A DNA stretch of 64,000 nt from Prolixibacteraceae bacterium (GCA_019163175.1 JAFLKN010000011.1:35671-99670); one strand, 5' to 3'; shown: positions 1 to 9,408, numbered from the stretch's first letter. Made by a program: numbers and translations. Notes: generated by a model not told the origin, from the sequence alone.

Positions 1-1149
1 GCAAATCCCCAGAACATTCGATGCACCGCTTATGGCCACCAATTTAATCCGTTTTTTTCCGTGCTCGCTTTTTCGGTTGTAGTCGATCAGCAGCGTTTCC
101 AATTCGCTTTGGTTGATAAAACCTTCCGGATCAACCGATAGCCGGATGATTGAACCATTGGACACCATCCGCCACGGCAGATCGTTTGAAGAATGTTCGA
201 GCAAAGTGCCAAGAACAACAGGCTCGGTCGTTTCATCCGATTCGCGACTCAGGCTTTCGGCGGCAAGATTAATGGCTTCGGTGGTATTGGATGTAAAAAT
301 GACCTCGTAATCGGCCAATGGTGCACCCAATGTTTTGGAGCAAACCGATTTCACTTCCTGAACGATCTCCTGTTTTACTTGCTCAGACTGTTTCAATGTT
401 TGCCTGAAAGCATTCCAAATGGGCGTGAATGTTGGGGTGCTTGCGCTGTTATCAAGGTTGATAAATGGTCGGATTCCTATCATTGTGTGAACCTGAACAC
501 CTCCGCCGATCAGCTTTTTTCGGAGTTCTTCCAACAGTTCCCGCCCTGAAAATTGTTCCAGTTCGTCGTGATATACTATTTCTGCCGCAGTCAGTTTTTC
601 AGTAATCGTTTTCAGGAAGGCGTCCTTTCCTGATTGTTGAATCATTCGCAATGCTTTGGCAAAGGCAATGATGTTGATGATGGCAGGTGTACCGGCTTCA
701 AATTTATCGGGATTTTTTGCCCAAACCACCCAATTTTTTGAAATAAGCCTGGCAGTTCCTCCTCCGGCCTGTAACGGAGCTCCATTTGGCAATTTGTTCC
801 GTTTAACTGCCAATGCGGTAACACCCAATGATAATCCGATTTCACGACTCGATATACTCTGATAACTTTCAGGCGAAATTTGCTTAATGAACTCGTTTGC
901 TCCTCGGGCCGTAAAAAAAATGACCATGTAATTGGCCTTTTTCAATCCCATATCTTCGAGGACGATCTCTCTGGCCTGTTCGAATAAACGTGTAGTAACC
1001 ATCGAGAAATGGCCACTTCCACGGTGAACATTGGAATACGTTTCGAGCGCCGAAAACACGCTTTTTTCGAGTTCGGTAAATGCTGTCGGAGTTTCTGCTT
1101 TGTTCGGCCGGGCAATTTCGACAGTCAATTCAGTGGTTTTCGAATTCAT
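1..1149 (-). CDS. Class V aminotransferase (cysteine-desulfurase-like), partial, with a degenerate N-terminal repeat
   Basis: The reading frame starts at ATG 1149 and is open to base 1, so only 383 residues are seen. From about residue 230 it reads as the start of a SufS/CsdA-like PLP enzyme: FINLDNSASTP, then a PLP-phosphate motif (SNTTEAINLAAE) and an EHSSNDLPWR segment. The catalytic lysine lies outside the window. Residues 1-225 look like a second, shortened copy of the same fold. They contain SNVHRGSGHFS, a weak FTARGANEFI counterpart, then jump to a C-terminal-like stretch with GGGTARL and FEAGTPAI. The central PLP-binding part and the active lysine are missing. Substrate is unknown. 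The gene lies downstream of crtB on the same strand. The family is clear; the duplicated layout is inferred by motif matching. Confidence 0.8.
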   Translation of the reverse strand, partial: MNSKTTELTVEIARPNKAETPTAFTELEKSVFSALETYSNVHRGSGHFSMVTTRLFEQAREIVLEDMGLKKANYMVIFFTARGANEFIKQISPESYQSISSREIGLSLGVTALAVKRNKLPNGAPLQAGGGTARLISKNWVVWAKNPDKFEAGTPAIINIIAFAKALRMIQQSGKDAFLKTITEKLTAAEIVYHDELEQFSGRELLEELRKKLIGGGVQVHTMIGIRPFINLDNSASTPTFTPIWNAFRQTLKQSEQVKQEIVQEVKSVCSKTLGAPLADYEVIFTSNTTEAINLAAESLSRESDETTEPVVLGTLLEHSSNDLPWRMVSNGSIIRLSVDPEGFINQSELETLLIDYNRKSEHGKKRIKLVAISGASNVLGIC

Positions 1150-1251
1150 AAGCTGGAAGTTTGTAGTATGACGGATATCAGTTGTGAATTGTTACAGACG
1201 ATGTTAAGGTTTTTGAGTCGAGAGCTTTTTCAATGACTTCTGACTCCTCTA

Positions 1252-1272
1252 CCCCTCGTTACAAACGAGGGG
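1252..1272. repeat. 9-bp hairpin in the gap between crtB and the aminotransferase gene
   Basis: CCCCTCGTT and AACGAGGGG form a perfect 9-bp stem with a 3-base loop. No run of T follows on either strand, so it is more likely a small repeat-type palindrome than a factor-independent terminator. Confidence 0.5.
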
Positions 1273-1281
1273 CAGCATCCA

Positions 1282-2229
1282 CTATTCCGCTTCAAACCGC
1301 TCAATCACCTGCCCTACCCGCTCCTTAATTTCCTGCCAAGTGGGATTAAGCTCTTTTGTAGTGAAACTTCCGTGTTCGATATCGATACGCTCGAAAACCA
1401 TCAGGTACAAAGCGAAAATGATCTCGAGACTCAACTGCCCGCGTGGTTCAACAAATGGACGTATTTCCTGAATCATTTCGTAGGTTTTCAGGCGGTAAAA
1501 GTCGGCCACTTCGTAAAGCTCACGAATCATACTGCGGAAACCATCGGTAATTTGTCCGCCTTGGGCCATGAACAGCAATTGCTGGCGGTTCATTCCGTAT
1601 TTGGCAATCAAATCATCCGGAAAATAGTTGAGGTTATTGAGGTGATCTTTCTGAAAATCGCGGATAATGTGAACCAGGTAACTAAAAATGGCGCAGGGAG
1701 TTGCTACCCGTTTTACATCGAAAACCGGTGGAAAATAGCGTCCGTTCTTTTGTGTAAGTCCGCACAGATGGACAAAGATGGAAGCCGGAGCAACCGATGC
1801 GCCGCCCGCATAATCGATAAAACCTTGCAACGTCGGGAAACCATCGTGGTAAATGTCGTAAATCATCGATTTGGCAAAGGCTTCCATGGGCCAGAACGGA
1901 ATACAAAACCGTTCAACTGTTTTGATAAGTTCGGCCTGTAACGGATTGTTTTGCGAGGTTTCGGCCATGGTATTGATCCAACGGGAAACATCAGCTTCGA
2001 ACTGTGCCTGATTTTCAGGAGCAATGGTCACGTGCTCGGTTTTGTAATCGTCGATCAGGTCGTCGATGGCCCGCATAAATTTGTAGCAGTTTTTGGCAGC
2101 TACATAGCGCTCGGGTTCCCAAAAATGTGCAGCAATCAGGATATTGGGATGATCGACAATCTTTTCGAAATCGATGGAGTCGAAAATGTCGAGATACAAA
2201 TCGGTTTGGGTTCGGACTCTTGTTTCCAT
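1282..2229 (-). CDS. crtB: Phytoene/squalene synthase family protein, probably phytoene synthase
   Basis: A 315-residue all-helical prenyltransferase of the trans-isoprenyl diphosphate synthase head-to-head type. The first aspartate-rich motif is DDLIDD at residues 56-61, and the second is RDFQKD near residue 190, preceded by YLVHII. These two motifs bind the Mg-diphosphates of two geranylgeranyl diphosphates, giving phytoene. The neighbouring crtI upstream on the same strand supports a carotenoid rather than a squalene or hopanoid role. Length is normal for the family. The gap to crtI holds a 74-bp palindromic repeat, so the two may be co-transcribed through it. No consensus promoter is seen directly before the start. 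Confidence 0.88.
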   Translation of the reverse strand: METRVRTQTDLYLDIFDSIDFEKIVDHPNILIAAHFWEPERYVAAKNCYKFMRAIDDLIDDYKTEHVTIAPENQAQFEADVSRWINTMAETSQNNPLQAELIKTVERFCIPFWPMEAFAKSMIYDIYHDGFPTLQGFIDYAGGASVAPASIFVHLCGLTQKNGRYFPPVFDVKRVATPCAIFSYLVHIIRDFQKDHLNNLNYFPDDLIAKYGMNRQQLLFMAQGGQITDGFRSMIRELYEVADFYRLKTYEMIQEIRPFVEPRGQLSLEIIFALYLMVFERIDIEHGSFTTKELNPTWQEIKERVGQVIERFEAE

Positions 2230-2277
2230 GGTGTTATTTACTATTGGACGATTTACTATTTATAATTTTATTTAGAG

Positions 2278-2351
2278 CGTCATTGCGAACGAAATGAAAT
2301 GAAGTGAAGCAATCTGTTAGCGGAGAGACTGCTTCGTTCCTTGCAGTGACG
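2278..2351. repeat. Palindromic intergenic repeat between crtI and crtB
   Basis: CGTCATTGCGAACGAA at the left and TTCGTTCCTTGCAGTGACG at the right are imperfect reverse complements enclosing about 40 bases with further pairing (GAAGCAATCT and AGACTGCTTC). The layout resembles the REP-like CGTCATTGCGA palindromes that are scattered in many bacterial genomes. No other copy occurs in the window. Confidence 0.65.
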
Positions 2352-2385
2352 GTTCTATGATCAGTGCGTCTTAGTGTCTTCGTGT

Positions 2386-3882
2386 TTAATTATTCATTTT
2401 AGCATCATTCAATATTCGCTCGGATGTAAGTTTGGCTCCTAAAAGCACCAACGGAACGCCATTTCCGGGATGTGTGCTTCCACCTGCAAAATATAAATTC
2501 CGGTATTTCCGGTGTTGGTTGTGTGGCCTGAAATAGCCCATCTGAAAAATGGAATGCGACAAACTTCCGAACACTGAACCACGTGTGACATTGCAACTGC
2601 TTTCCCAGGTTTTGGGTAGGTAGCAAATCTCGAATTTGATGTGTTCTTCAATATCAAACAAGCCCGCTTCTTCCAATCTCCGGATCACTCCTTCGCGTGC
2701 TTTTTGTTTCAGTTTTCCCCAATCCTGATTATTCTTCGGATCGAGGTGAGCCACCGGAACAATCACAGAAAGCGTGTCGTGATTTTCAGGAGCCGCCGAT
2801 TTATCGGTTCGAACTGGAGCATGAATATAAAAGCTCGGATTATCGGACAATGATTTTTCCTTGAATATCTTTTCCAGCCCGGCTTTGTAAGGATCATTCA
2901 GAAATACGCTGTGGTGGTCGAGTTGTGGGTAAACTTTGTCGACACCCCAATGAAACACGATGGCCGAGCAAGAGTATTTTTTCTTTTTCAGTGAGCGGGT
3001 TTTCTGTTTATCGCGCAAAAGCTTGTCGTAAACGTAAGGCAAATCGGCATTGGCAATCACCAAATCAGCTTTAACTGTGGTTCCGTCTTCCAACAAAATC
3101 CCATCAGTTTTTGAACCCTTCACCAAAATTTGTGCAACAGGTTTTTTATACTGAAACTGAACTCCATGTTTGCTTGCAGTAGCTAGTAATTCCTCAACAA
3201 TACGGTGCATTCCGCCCTTGGGGAACAGTGCACCTTCAGCTATTTCCGCTCCGGGTAACATCGAAAAAAATGCAGGTGCCTGATACGGATTCTGTCCCAC
3301 ATAAATATTCTGAAAGGTAAAAGCCATCCTAAGATGCGAGTCTTTGAAAAATCGTTTGATGTAATTTGTATGAATGAGATATGTTTTCAGTTTCAGGAGC
3401 AAACGCATGCTTTTGAAATTCACAAACTCGAACAGATGATCGAAGTTTTTACCCAACAAATCATTCATCGACAGGTTAAAATAGGCGTAGCCTTCCTTCA
3501 CGTACTCCTGATATTTAACGAAGCTACCCGGCTCAATGGCTTCCAGTTGGGCTTTCATTTGTTCCGGATTGCGGGTAAAAGCAAAATCGCTTCCATCGCC
3601 AAAGAACAATTTATAAACCGGCTCGAGCGAAGTGGTCTCCAAATCTTTATCGAGGTCGAGCCCAAGCGATGAAAATACCTGCCGGTAAAGCGAGGGCATA
3701 AGTAAAATGGTGGCGCCCAAATCGAAACGGTGTCCGTCCTGAATCATTTGTCCGCAGCGGCCCCCCGGATTGGCATTTTTCTCATAAACTTCAACGGAAA
3801 ATCCGTTTTGAGCAAGGAATGCAGCGGTGGCAATTCCGCCAACTCCTGCTCCAATGATTATCGCTTTAGGTTGTGTTTGCAT
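2386..3882 (-). CDS. crtI: Phytoene desaturase (CrtI-type FAD oxidoreductase)
   Basis: A 498-residue CrtI-family carotenoid desaturase. It begins with an FAD dinucleotide motif (IIGAGVGGIATAAFLAQNG, then YEKNANPGGRCG) and ends with the family signature AGGSTHPGNGVPLVLLGA near the C-terminus. It would introduce conjugated double bases of unsaturation into phytoene at the membrane. I chose the start MQTQPKAI at 3882. A longer frame to 3987 exists, but its extra 35 residues are translated from a stretch related to the common intergenic 'cttagtgtcttcgtg' sequence, and lack similarity to the family. It sits between a GNAT gene and crtB on the same strand. Confidence 0.9.
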   Translation of the reverse strand: MQTQPKAIIIGAGVGGIATAAFLAQNGFSVEVYEKNANPGGRCGQMIQDGHRFDLGATILLMPSLYRQVFSSLGLDLDKDLETTSLEPVYKLFFGDGSDFAFTRNPEQMKAQLEAIEPGSFVKYQEYVKEGYAYFNLSMNDLLGKNFDHLFEFVNFKSMRLLLKLKTYLIHTNYIKRFFKDSHLRMAFTFQNIYVGQNPYQAPAFFSMLPGAEIAEGALFPKGGMHRIVEELLATASKHGVQFQYKKPVAQILVKGSKTDGILLEDGTTVKADLVIANADLPYVYDKLLRDKQKTRSLKKKKYSCSAIVFHWGVDKVYPQLDHHSVFLNDPYKAGLEKIFKEKSLSDNPSFYIHAPVRTDKSAAPENHDTLSVIVPVAHLDPKNNQDWGKLKQKAREGVIRRLEEAGLFDIEEHIKFEICYLPKTWESSCNVTRGSVFGSLSHSIFQMGYFRPHNQHRKYRNLYFAGGSTHPGNGVPLVLLGAKLTSERILNDAKMNN

Positions 3883-3983
3883 TTTGTTTTCTGTATTTTT
3901 TTTTAATGTAAGCACGAAGGCACTAAGTTTTAGATATTGGTAATTCTTGATTTCTTCTTTGTGTCTTTGTGTTAAAATAATTT

Positions 3984-4517
3984 TCAACCAAATTCAGGAG
4001 GAAAAACCACAATCCCTGAAACTTTGCTCAACGCCCCTTCTGTGAGTTCGACGGCCATAAATACATCGTCGGATGGTAATTCGTAATGCGTTTTAATTCC
4101 CCAGCTGGAAGCTGTTTTATAGCCAAATCGTGGATAATATTCCGGATGACCAATCAAAATAACCGATTGGAATCCGAGTTCAGTGGCTTTTTGATGTCCT
4201 GCACGAATGAGTGCTCCGCCAATTCCTTGTTTCTGAAATTCAGGAAGAACAGAAACCGGTCCGAGAACCAATGATTTGAATTGCTGTTGTCCGTTATCAA
4301 TCACCAAGGGGGTGAACAAAATATGCCCCACCACTTGATGGTCGATTTCTGCTACCAGCGAAAGTTCAGGAATAAAACCAGAGGCATTGCGCAATCTGGC
4401 AACCAGTTTATCTTCGTCGCCTTCGCTGAATGGCATGGTTTCGAAAGCTTTTGCGGTTAATTCAACAACCCAGTTGTGGTCTTTGGGTGTTTCTTGACGG
4501 ATGATGATTTGATTCAT
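3984..4517 (-). CDS. GNAT family N-acetyltransferase
   Basis: A 177-residue single-domain GNAT protein. The acetyl-CoA binding motif A is clear: LGPVSVLPEFQKQGIGGALI followed by a helix. GHPEYYPRFGYK then matches a subgroup often annotated as YhbS-like acetyltransferases. The substrate is unknown. It is the first gene of the minus-strand run that leads into crtI. Nothing in the sequence links its chemistry to carotenoids, so co-location may be incidental. Confidence 0.85.
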   Translation of the reverse strand: MNQIIIRQETPKDHNWVVELTAKAFETMPFSEGDEDKLVARLRNASGFIPELSLVAEIDHQVVGHILFTPLVIDNGQQQFKSLVLGPVSVLPEFQKQGIGGALIRAGHQKATELGFQSVILIGHPEYYPRFGYKTASSWGIKTHYELPSDDVFMAVELTEGALSKVSGIVVFPPEFG

Positions 4518-4726
4518 GGATTTTTGATTTTAACGGTGAAAGTATAAATCACATTACCATTCAGAAAAACAAAATGGCATGAGTGGCTTCTTTTTACCGA
4601 CAAATGGCCAAATGATCGGGTTAAAAAAATGCAGAAAACCAGCAGAAAATAATTTTCAAATTTGTCTTTGAAATGAGTTATAATTGTAAACCCAATTTAT
4701 TAGTTCCAAATCCTAATTTTACCCGT
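4518..4726. other. Divergent intergenic region between the GNAT and GH42 genes
   Basis: About 210 bases separating two divergently transcribed genes, so it must hold both promoters. I see no good match to the TAnnTTTG -7 box on either strand. The AT-rich segment at 4640-4670 is the likeliest place for the plus-strand promoter. Confidence 0.4.
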
Positions 4727-6829
4727 ATGCACTTCAATACTATTACCTTCAGAAAGCAGTTGATTCTGGTTTTGTCCGGAATGATTTTAGGCTTTCAAGC
4801 CATAGCGCAAAAAATTGATACGTTTTTCCCGGCCAAAGATTTAACTTCGGTCGGCGTTTATTATTATCCTGAACACTGGGATTCAACCCAATGGGAACGC
4901 GACTTTCAGAACATGGCAAAAATGGGCTTTGAGTTTACTCACTTTGCCGAATTTGCCTGGGCACAACTTGAGCCCGAAGAAGGCCGTTACGATTTTAAAT
5001 GGCTCGACCGCTCGCTTCAGCTTGCGGCCAAATACAAACTCAAAGTGATTATGTGTACCTCAACGGCAACACCGCCGGTTTGGCTGGTGCGCAAGCATCC
5101 CGAAGTATTGGCAACCGAGGAAGACGGAACTCAGATGGATCACGGGGCAAGACAACATGCTACGTTTTCGAGCAATTACTACCGTCAGTATTCGATGAAA
5201 ATGATTGATGAACTTGGCAAGAAATACGGAAAAGATACGCGTGTGGTTGGCTGGCAGCTCGATAACGAACCCCGCCGTTTTCTCGATTACGGGAAAGATG
5301 CCCCGGATCGTTTCCGCAACTGGCTGAAGAAAAAATACAAAACTATTGATGCGGTAAACGAAGCCTGGGGAACGAATTTCTGGAGCGGAACATATACCGA
5401 TTTTCAGGAGATAAATATTCCTCTGCACAAACAGTGGGGAATGAATCTGCACGCTCAACTCGATCATTACCGTTTTGCTGATGAAGAAACAGCTACATTT
5501 CTGGACGAACAGGCTCGCGTGCTCCGGAAATATACATCACCCGACCAATACATCACCTCCAACTACATTCCGATGTACGATGTTGGTTATGTGGGCATGA
5601 GCAAAGAACTCGATTTTGTTGCCTATACACGCTATATGGTGTATGGTGGTGACCGTGGAATTGGCCCAAAAGGTTACCGGGTGGGCGAATATTCGCGTAT
5701 TGCTATGGCCAACGACTTTTTCCGTCCGCTGAAAGGCGCTTACGGAGTTATGGAACTTCAGCCCGGACAGGTCAACTGGGGCAGCATCAATCCACAGCCG
5801 CTACCGGGCGCCATGCGTATGTGGTTGTGGCATGTGTTTGCCGGTGGAAGTAAATTCACCTGTACATACCGCTACCGGGCACCATTGTATGGTTACGAGC
5901 AATATCACTACGGAATTGTGGGCACCGATGGCGTAACTCCAACTACCGGCGGAAAAGAATTCAGCCAATTTATTCAGGAAATAAACCTGCTGCGCAAAAA
6001 TTACGATGCTAAAACTCAACTGCCAAAATCGTACCTACAGCGCAAAACCGGAATTCTGATTAATACCGATAATGTGCAGGGCATTAACCTGAACAAACAG
6101 ACCAGCGAATGGAACACCGACTGGCATTTCATGAAATATTACAAAGCCACGAAATCGTTTGGCGCTCCGGTCGATTTTGTGCGCGACACCACCAATTTTG
6201 CCAATTACCCGGTTTTAATTGTTCCGGCTTACCAGATGATCGATCAACCTATGATTGATAAACTAACCCGTTATGCCGAAAATGGCGGAAACCTCGTTAT
6301 GACATGCCGCACCGGAATTCAGAATACAAAAGGACATCTTTGGGAAGCCAAATTCTACCAGCCGATGTGGAAACTTTTTGGTGCAGAGGTAGAATCGTAC
6401 GATTTGTTAATGCCACATTCTCCAGATAAAATTCGCTTTAACAATCAGGATTATTTATGGACAAGTTGGGGCGATTTGCTGAAACCAAGCCAGGGAACCG
6501 AAACCTGGGCGACTTTCGAGGGCGATTTCTATGCCGGAACGCCAGCAGTGGTTTTCCACAAACTGGGCAAAGGAACGGTAACCTATATCGGAGTTGATTC
6601 CAAATCGGGTGAACTTGAAAAACAGATTTTGGCCAAACTCTACAAACAGAAGGGTATTCCGGTTGAAAATTACCCCGAAGGAATTATGGTTGAGTACCGC
6701 GATGGTTTTGGCGTTGCTGTAAATTATTCCGACAAAGTTTATGAAATGAACCTTCCTGCCAATACTGAAATCCTATTCGGAACCAAAGCCTTAAAAACCG
6801 CTGATGTGCTGGTCTGGAAAGCAAAGTAG
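4727..6829 (+). CDS. Secreted glycoside hydrolase family 42 beta-galactosidase
   Basis: A 700-residue GH42-type enzyme with a signal peptide (LILVLSGMILGFQAIAQ). The catalytic TIM barrel starts with VYYYPEHWDSTQWERDFQNM. The predicted acid/base is Glu181 in GWQLDNEP, and the predicted nucleophile is Glu343 in GVMELQPGQVNWG. A glutamine-amidotransferase-like middle domain follows (IVPAYQMIDQPM, then NGGNLVMTCRTG) and then a small beta domain, the usual GH42 order. Export implies action on galactosides in the periplasm or at the surface. I started at MHFNTITF, which opens directly into the signal peptide; the upstream in-frame ATG at 4673 would add 18 residues before it. A terminator follows. 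Confidence 0.9.
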   Translation: MHFNTITFRKQLILVLSGMILGFQAIAQKIDTFFPAKDLTSVGVYYYPEHWDSTQWERDFQNMAKMGFEFTHFAEFAWAQLEPEEGRYDFKWLDRSLQLAAKYKLKVIMCTSTATPPVWLVRKHPEVLATEEDGTQMDHGARQHATFSSNYYRQYSMKMIDELGKKYGKDTRVVGWQLDNEPRRFLDYGKDAPDRFRNWLKKKYKTIDAVNEAWGTNFWSGTYTDFQEINIPLHKQWGMNLHAQLDHYRFADEETATFLDEQARVLRKYTSPDQYITSNYIPMYDVGYVGMSKELDFVAYTRYMVYGGDRGIGPKGYRVGEYSRIAMANDFFRPLKGAYGVMELQPGQVNWGSINPQPLPGAMRMWLWHVFAGGSKFTCTYRYRAPLYGYEQYHYGIVGTDGVTPTTGGKEFSQFIQEINLLRKNYDAKTQLPKSYLQRKTGILINTDNVQGINLNKQTSEWNTDWHFMKYYKATKSFGAPVDFVRDTTNFANYPVLIVPAYQMIDQPMIDKLTRYAENGGNLVMTCRTGIQNTKGHLWEAKFYQPMWKLFGAEVESYDLLMPHSPDKIRFNNQDYLWTSWGDLLKPSQGTETWATFEGDFYAGTPAVVFHKLGKGTVTYIGVDSKSGELEKQILAKLYKQKGIPVENYPEGIMVEYRDGFGVAVNYSDKVYEMNLPANTEILFGTKALKTADVLVWKAK

Positions 6830-6841
6830 ATAAATCTTCCA

Positions 6842-6884
6842 TTTAAATTCAGGGTTTCGGTTGAATTGAAACCCTGAATTTAAA
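6842..6884 (+). terminator. Terminator after the GH42 gene
   Basis: Perfect 17-bp arms (6842-6858 and 6868-6884) with a 9-base loop; the ends are A/T-rich so that the hairpin is followed by U residues when read on the plus strand. It isolates the GH42 gene from the TonB receptor gene. Confidence 0.8.
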
Positions 6885-6975
6885 ATCAGATCGTTTCCTG
6901 CAACCAGGAACTTTACAAAATCATTCGCCGAAAACAATTTAATGACCACTGAACAGTTAATTATAGCAGAAATAT

Positions 6976-6983
6976 TATTTTTG
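6976..6983 (+). promoter_or_regulatory. Bacteroidota -7 promoter box (TATTTTTG)
   Basis: Matches TAnnTTTG exactly. It ends only four bases before the ATG at 6988, so the transcript start would fall on or next to the start codon. The -33 element is weak. Either the message is leaderless or nearly so, or translation begins at a later codon. Confidence 0.55.
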
Positions 6984-6987
6984 CGGC

Positions 6988-9408
6988 ATGAGGTCAATTC
7001 AATCACTTTTAGTCCTTTTCATTTTGTTTCTGTGCGCCACAGGCTTATTCGCACAAAGTAACAATGCCACCCTGTTTGGTAAAGTTACCGATGGCGCCGG
7101 AAAACCTATTGAACTTGCCAATATTTCACTTAAAAACTCAACCATCGGAACCGTTTCTAACCGCGATGGCGAATATTTGCTTCGTATTCCGGCAAAAAAA
7201 CCAGTCGTAATTGTATTCTCTGTGATTGGTTACCGAACCGTTGAAAAAACAATTACAGCCACCGAAGAGCAACGGGTGCAACTGAGTATCTCACTTCAGC
7301 AGGTCGATCAGGAAATTGGTGAGGTACAGATTACCCAGCATAGGCGAAACAAAACCAACATGGACCGCATTGACTCCAAATATCTGACCAACATGACAGA
7401 TGCCGGGACAGGTGGTGTGGAAGCCCTGATCAAAACTCTTCCCGGAGTTTCAACCAACAACGAATTGAGCTCGCAGTATTCTGTGCGGGGCGGAAATTTT
7501 GACGAAAACCTGGTTTATGTCAACGACATTGAAGTGTATCGTCCGTTGCTTATCCGCGCGGGGCAGCAGGAAGGAATGAGTTTCATCAATTCGGATATGG
7601 TTTCGTCGATTGAATTTTCGGCTGGTGGATTTGATGCGAAATACGGCGATAAAATGTCGTCGGTGCTCGACATCAAATACCGTAAACCTACCGGATTTGC
7701 AGGCTCGGCTTCGGCCAGTTTTTTGGGTGGTTCATTGCAACTCGAAGACCTGAGCAAAAACGGAAAATTTTCGCACATCACCGGAATCCGCTACAAAACC
7801 AACCGGTACTTGCTGGGCTCACTCGACGAAAAAGGCGAATACGATCCGCGTTTTATCGATGCACAGACCTATCTGACCTATAAATTCACTAAAGCATTCG
7901 ATGTTTCTTTCCTCGGAAACATAGCCAGCAACCAATACAATTTCATTCCTCAAACCCGCAAAACAAGCTTCGGAACATGGAATCAGGCCTACAATGCAAC
8001 CGTCTATTTTGAAGGGCAGGAAGTGGACAAGTTTGCCACTTCTACCGGAGCGTTGGTTGCCAACTATCATCCGGGCGACCGCCTAAACCTGAAATTTATT
8101 GCTTCCGCCTACCATTCCAAAGAGGAAGAAACTTACGATATCAAAGGAGACTACTATCTAAACGAACTTGAACGCGATCTGGGTTCCGAATCTCTGGGCG
8201 ATAGCGTACTAAATATCGGAACAGGCACATTCATCAACCATGCCCGAAATTACCTGAATGCTACGGTTTACGGAATTGAGCACAAAGGAGCTTACAACAC
8301 GGAACACCACCTTTTAAACTGGGGAATCAAAGTTCAGGCCGAACAAATTGACGATAAAATGAGTGAATGGATTTTGCGTGACTCAACCGGATATGCAATT
8401 CCTTACAAAGGCGATAAAATTCAGTTGTTCAGTACTACAAGAACCGATTTCGATTTTAGTTCAACACGCTTTTCGGCCTACATTCAGGATACCTACCAGA
8501 TTCCTGTTAGCAAGGGCTCGTTATACGCCACTGCCGGAATCCGCTCGCAATACTGGAGTTATAACAACGAATTTTTACTTAGCCCGCGGGCAACCCTACG
8601 CTATTATCCCGATTGGGAGGCCAACTTTGTATTTCACCTCTCCGGAGGAATTTACGATCAGCCACCTTTTTCTAAGGAGTTGAAAGATCGCAAAGGAATT
8701 ATTTATCCGGAAACCAAAGCGCAGCGATCGGCTCAGGTGGTTTTTGGGACCGACTATATTTTCCGCGCATGGGATCGTCCATTTAAGTTCACCTCCGAGT
8801 TGTATTTCAAATCCTTCTCGAACCTGACACCCTACCAGATTGACAATGTAAGGATCAGATATTTGCCAGATCAGGAAGCATTTGGTTATGCCACAGGGCT
8901 TGATATGAAAGTGAATGGCGAATTTGTAAGCGGTATTGAATCGTGGGCAAGTTTGTCGCTTATGAAGACCGAAGAAGATATTTTGAACGACAATCACGGA
9001 TACATACCTCGTCCAACCGATCAGCGCTTCAATTTCAGTGTCTTCTTTCAGGATTATTTCCCCGGAAACCCAACATGGAAAATGCACATGACGGCCTTTT
9101 ACGGGTCAAGGCTTCCCACCGGTCCACCCAATTCGGAACGCTACATGGATGTATTTCGGATTCCGCCATACCGACGCATTGATATGGGTTTTTCGAAGGT
9201 TCTAATAAATCAGGATCACAAAAAATATCGGTACAAGGCATTCGATCAGATCAAAGACATGTGGCTGAGCCTTGAAGTTTTCAACCTGTTAGGCATCAAC
9301 AATACGATTTCGTATTTATGGGTGGCCAACAATACCGGCGACATGTTTGGTGTTCCGAATTACCTGACCAAGCGTAAATTGAATTTGAAACTTACAGTGA
9401 AATTTTAG
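6988..9408 (+). CDS. TonB-dependent receptor with N-terminal carboxypeptidase-regulatory-like domain
   Basis: An 806-residue outer-membrane receptor. Order: signal peptide (LFILFLCATGLFAQS), a carboxypeptidase-D regulatory-like beta domain at about 25-110 (GKVTDGAGKPIELANISL), a plug at about 120-230 (GGVEALIKTLPGVSTNNELSSQYSVRGG is its core) and a C-terminal barrel ending in KLTVKF with a terminal aromatic. No SusD partner follows, so it is not a Sus-type pair. The next gene starts four bases after the stop. The cargo is unknown; the neighbouring GH42 gene suggests but does not prove a sugar. Confidence 0.9.
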   Translation: MRSIQSLLVLFILFLCATGLFAQSNNATLFGKVTDGAGKPIELANISLKNSTIGTVSNRDGEYLLRIPAKKPVVIVFSVIGYRTVEKTITATEEQRVQLSISLQQVDQEIGEVQITQHRRNKTNMDRIDSKYLTNMTDAGTGGVEALIKTLPGVSTNNELSSQYSVRGGNFDENLVYVNDIEVYRPLLIRAGQQEGMSFINSDMVSSIEFSAGGFDAKYGDKMSSVLDIKYRKPTGFAGSASASFLGGSLQLEDLSKNGKFSHITGIRYKTNRYLLGSLDEKGEYDPRFIDAQTYLTYKFTKAFDVSFLGNIASNQYNFIPQTRKTSFGTWNQAYNATVYFEGQEVDKFATSTGALVANYHPGDRLNLKFIASAYHSKEEETYDIKGDYYLNELERDLGSESLGDSVLNIGTGTFINHARNYLNATVYGIEHKGAYNTEHHLLNWGIKVQAEQIDDKMSEWILRDSTGYAIPYKGDKIQLFSTTRTDFDFSSTRFSAYIQDTYQIPVSKGSLYATAGIRSQYWSYNNEFLLSPRATLRYYPDWEANFVFHLSGGIYDQPPFSKELKDRKGIIYPETKAQRSAQVVFGTDYIFRAWDRPFKFTSELYFKSFSNLTPYQIDNVRIRYLPDQEAFGYATGLDMKVNGEFVSGIESWASLSLMKTEEDILNDNHGYIPRPTDQRFNFSVFFQDYFPGNPTWKMHMTAFYGSRLPTGPPNSERYMDVFRIPPYRRIDMGFSKVLINQDHKKYRYKAFDQIKDMWLSLEVFNLLGINNTISYLWVANNTGDMFGVPNYLTKRKLNLKLTVKF

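Noticed and set aside
1252..1272. Hairpin between crtB and the aminotransferase gene as a terminator
   Set aside because: No T run on either strand, so it is listed as a repeat and not as a terminator.
3883..3987. 35-residue N-terminal extension of crtI
   Set aside because: Encoded by an intergenic-type sequence and absent from the family; the FAD motif begins right after the internal ATG at 3882.
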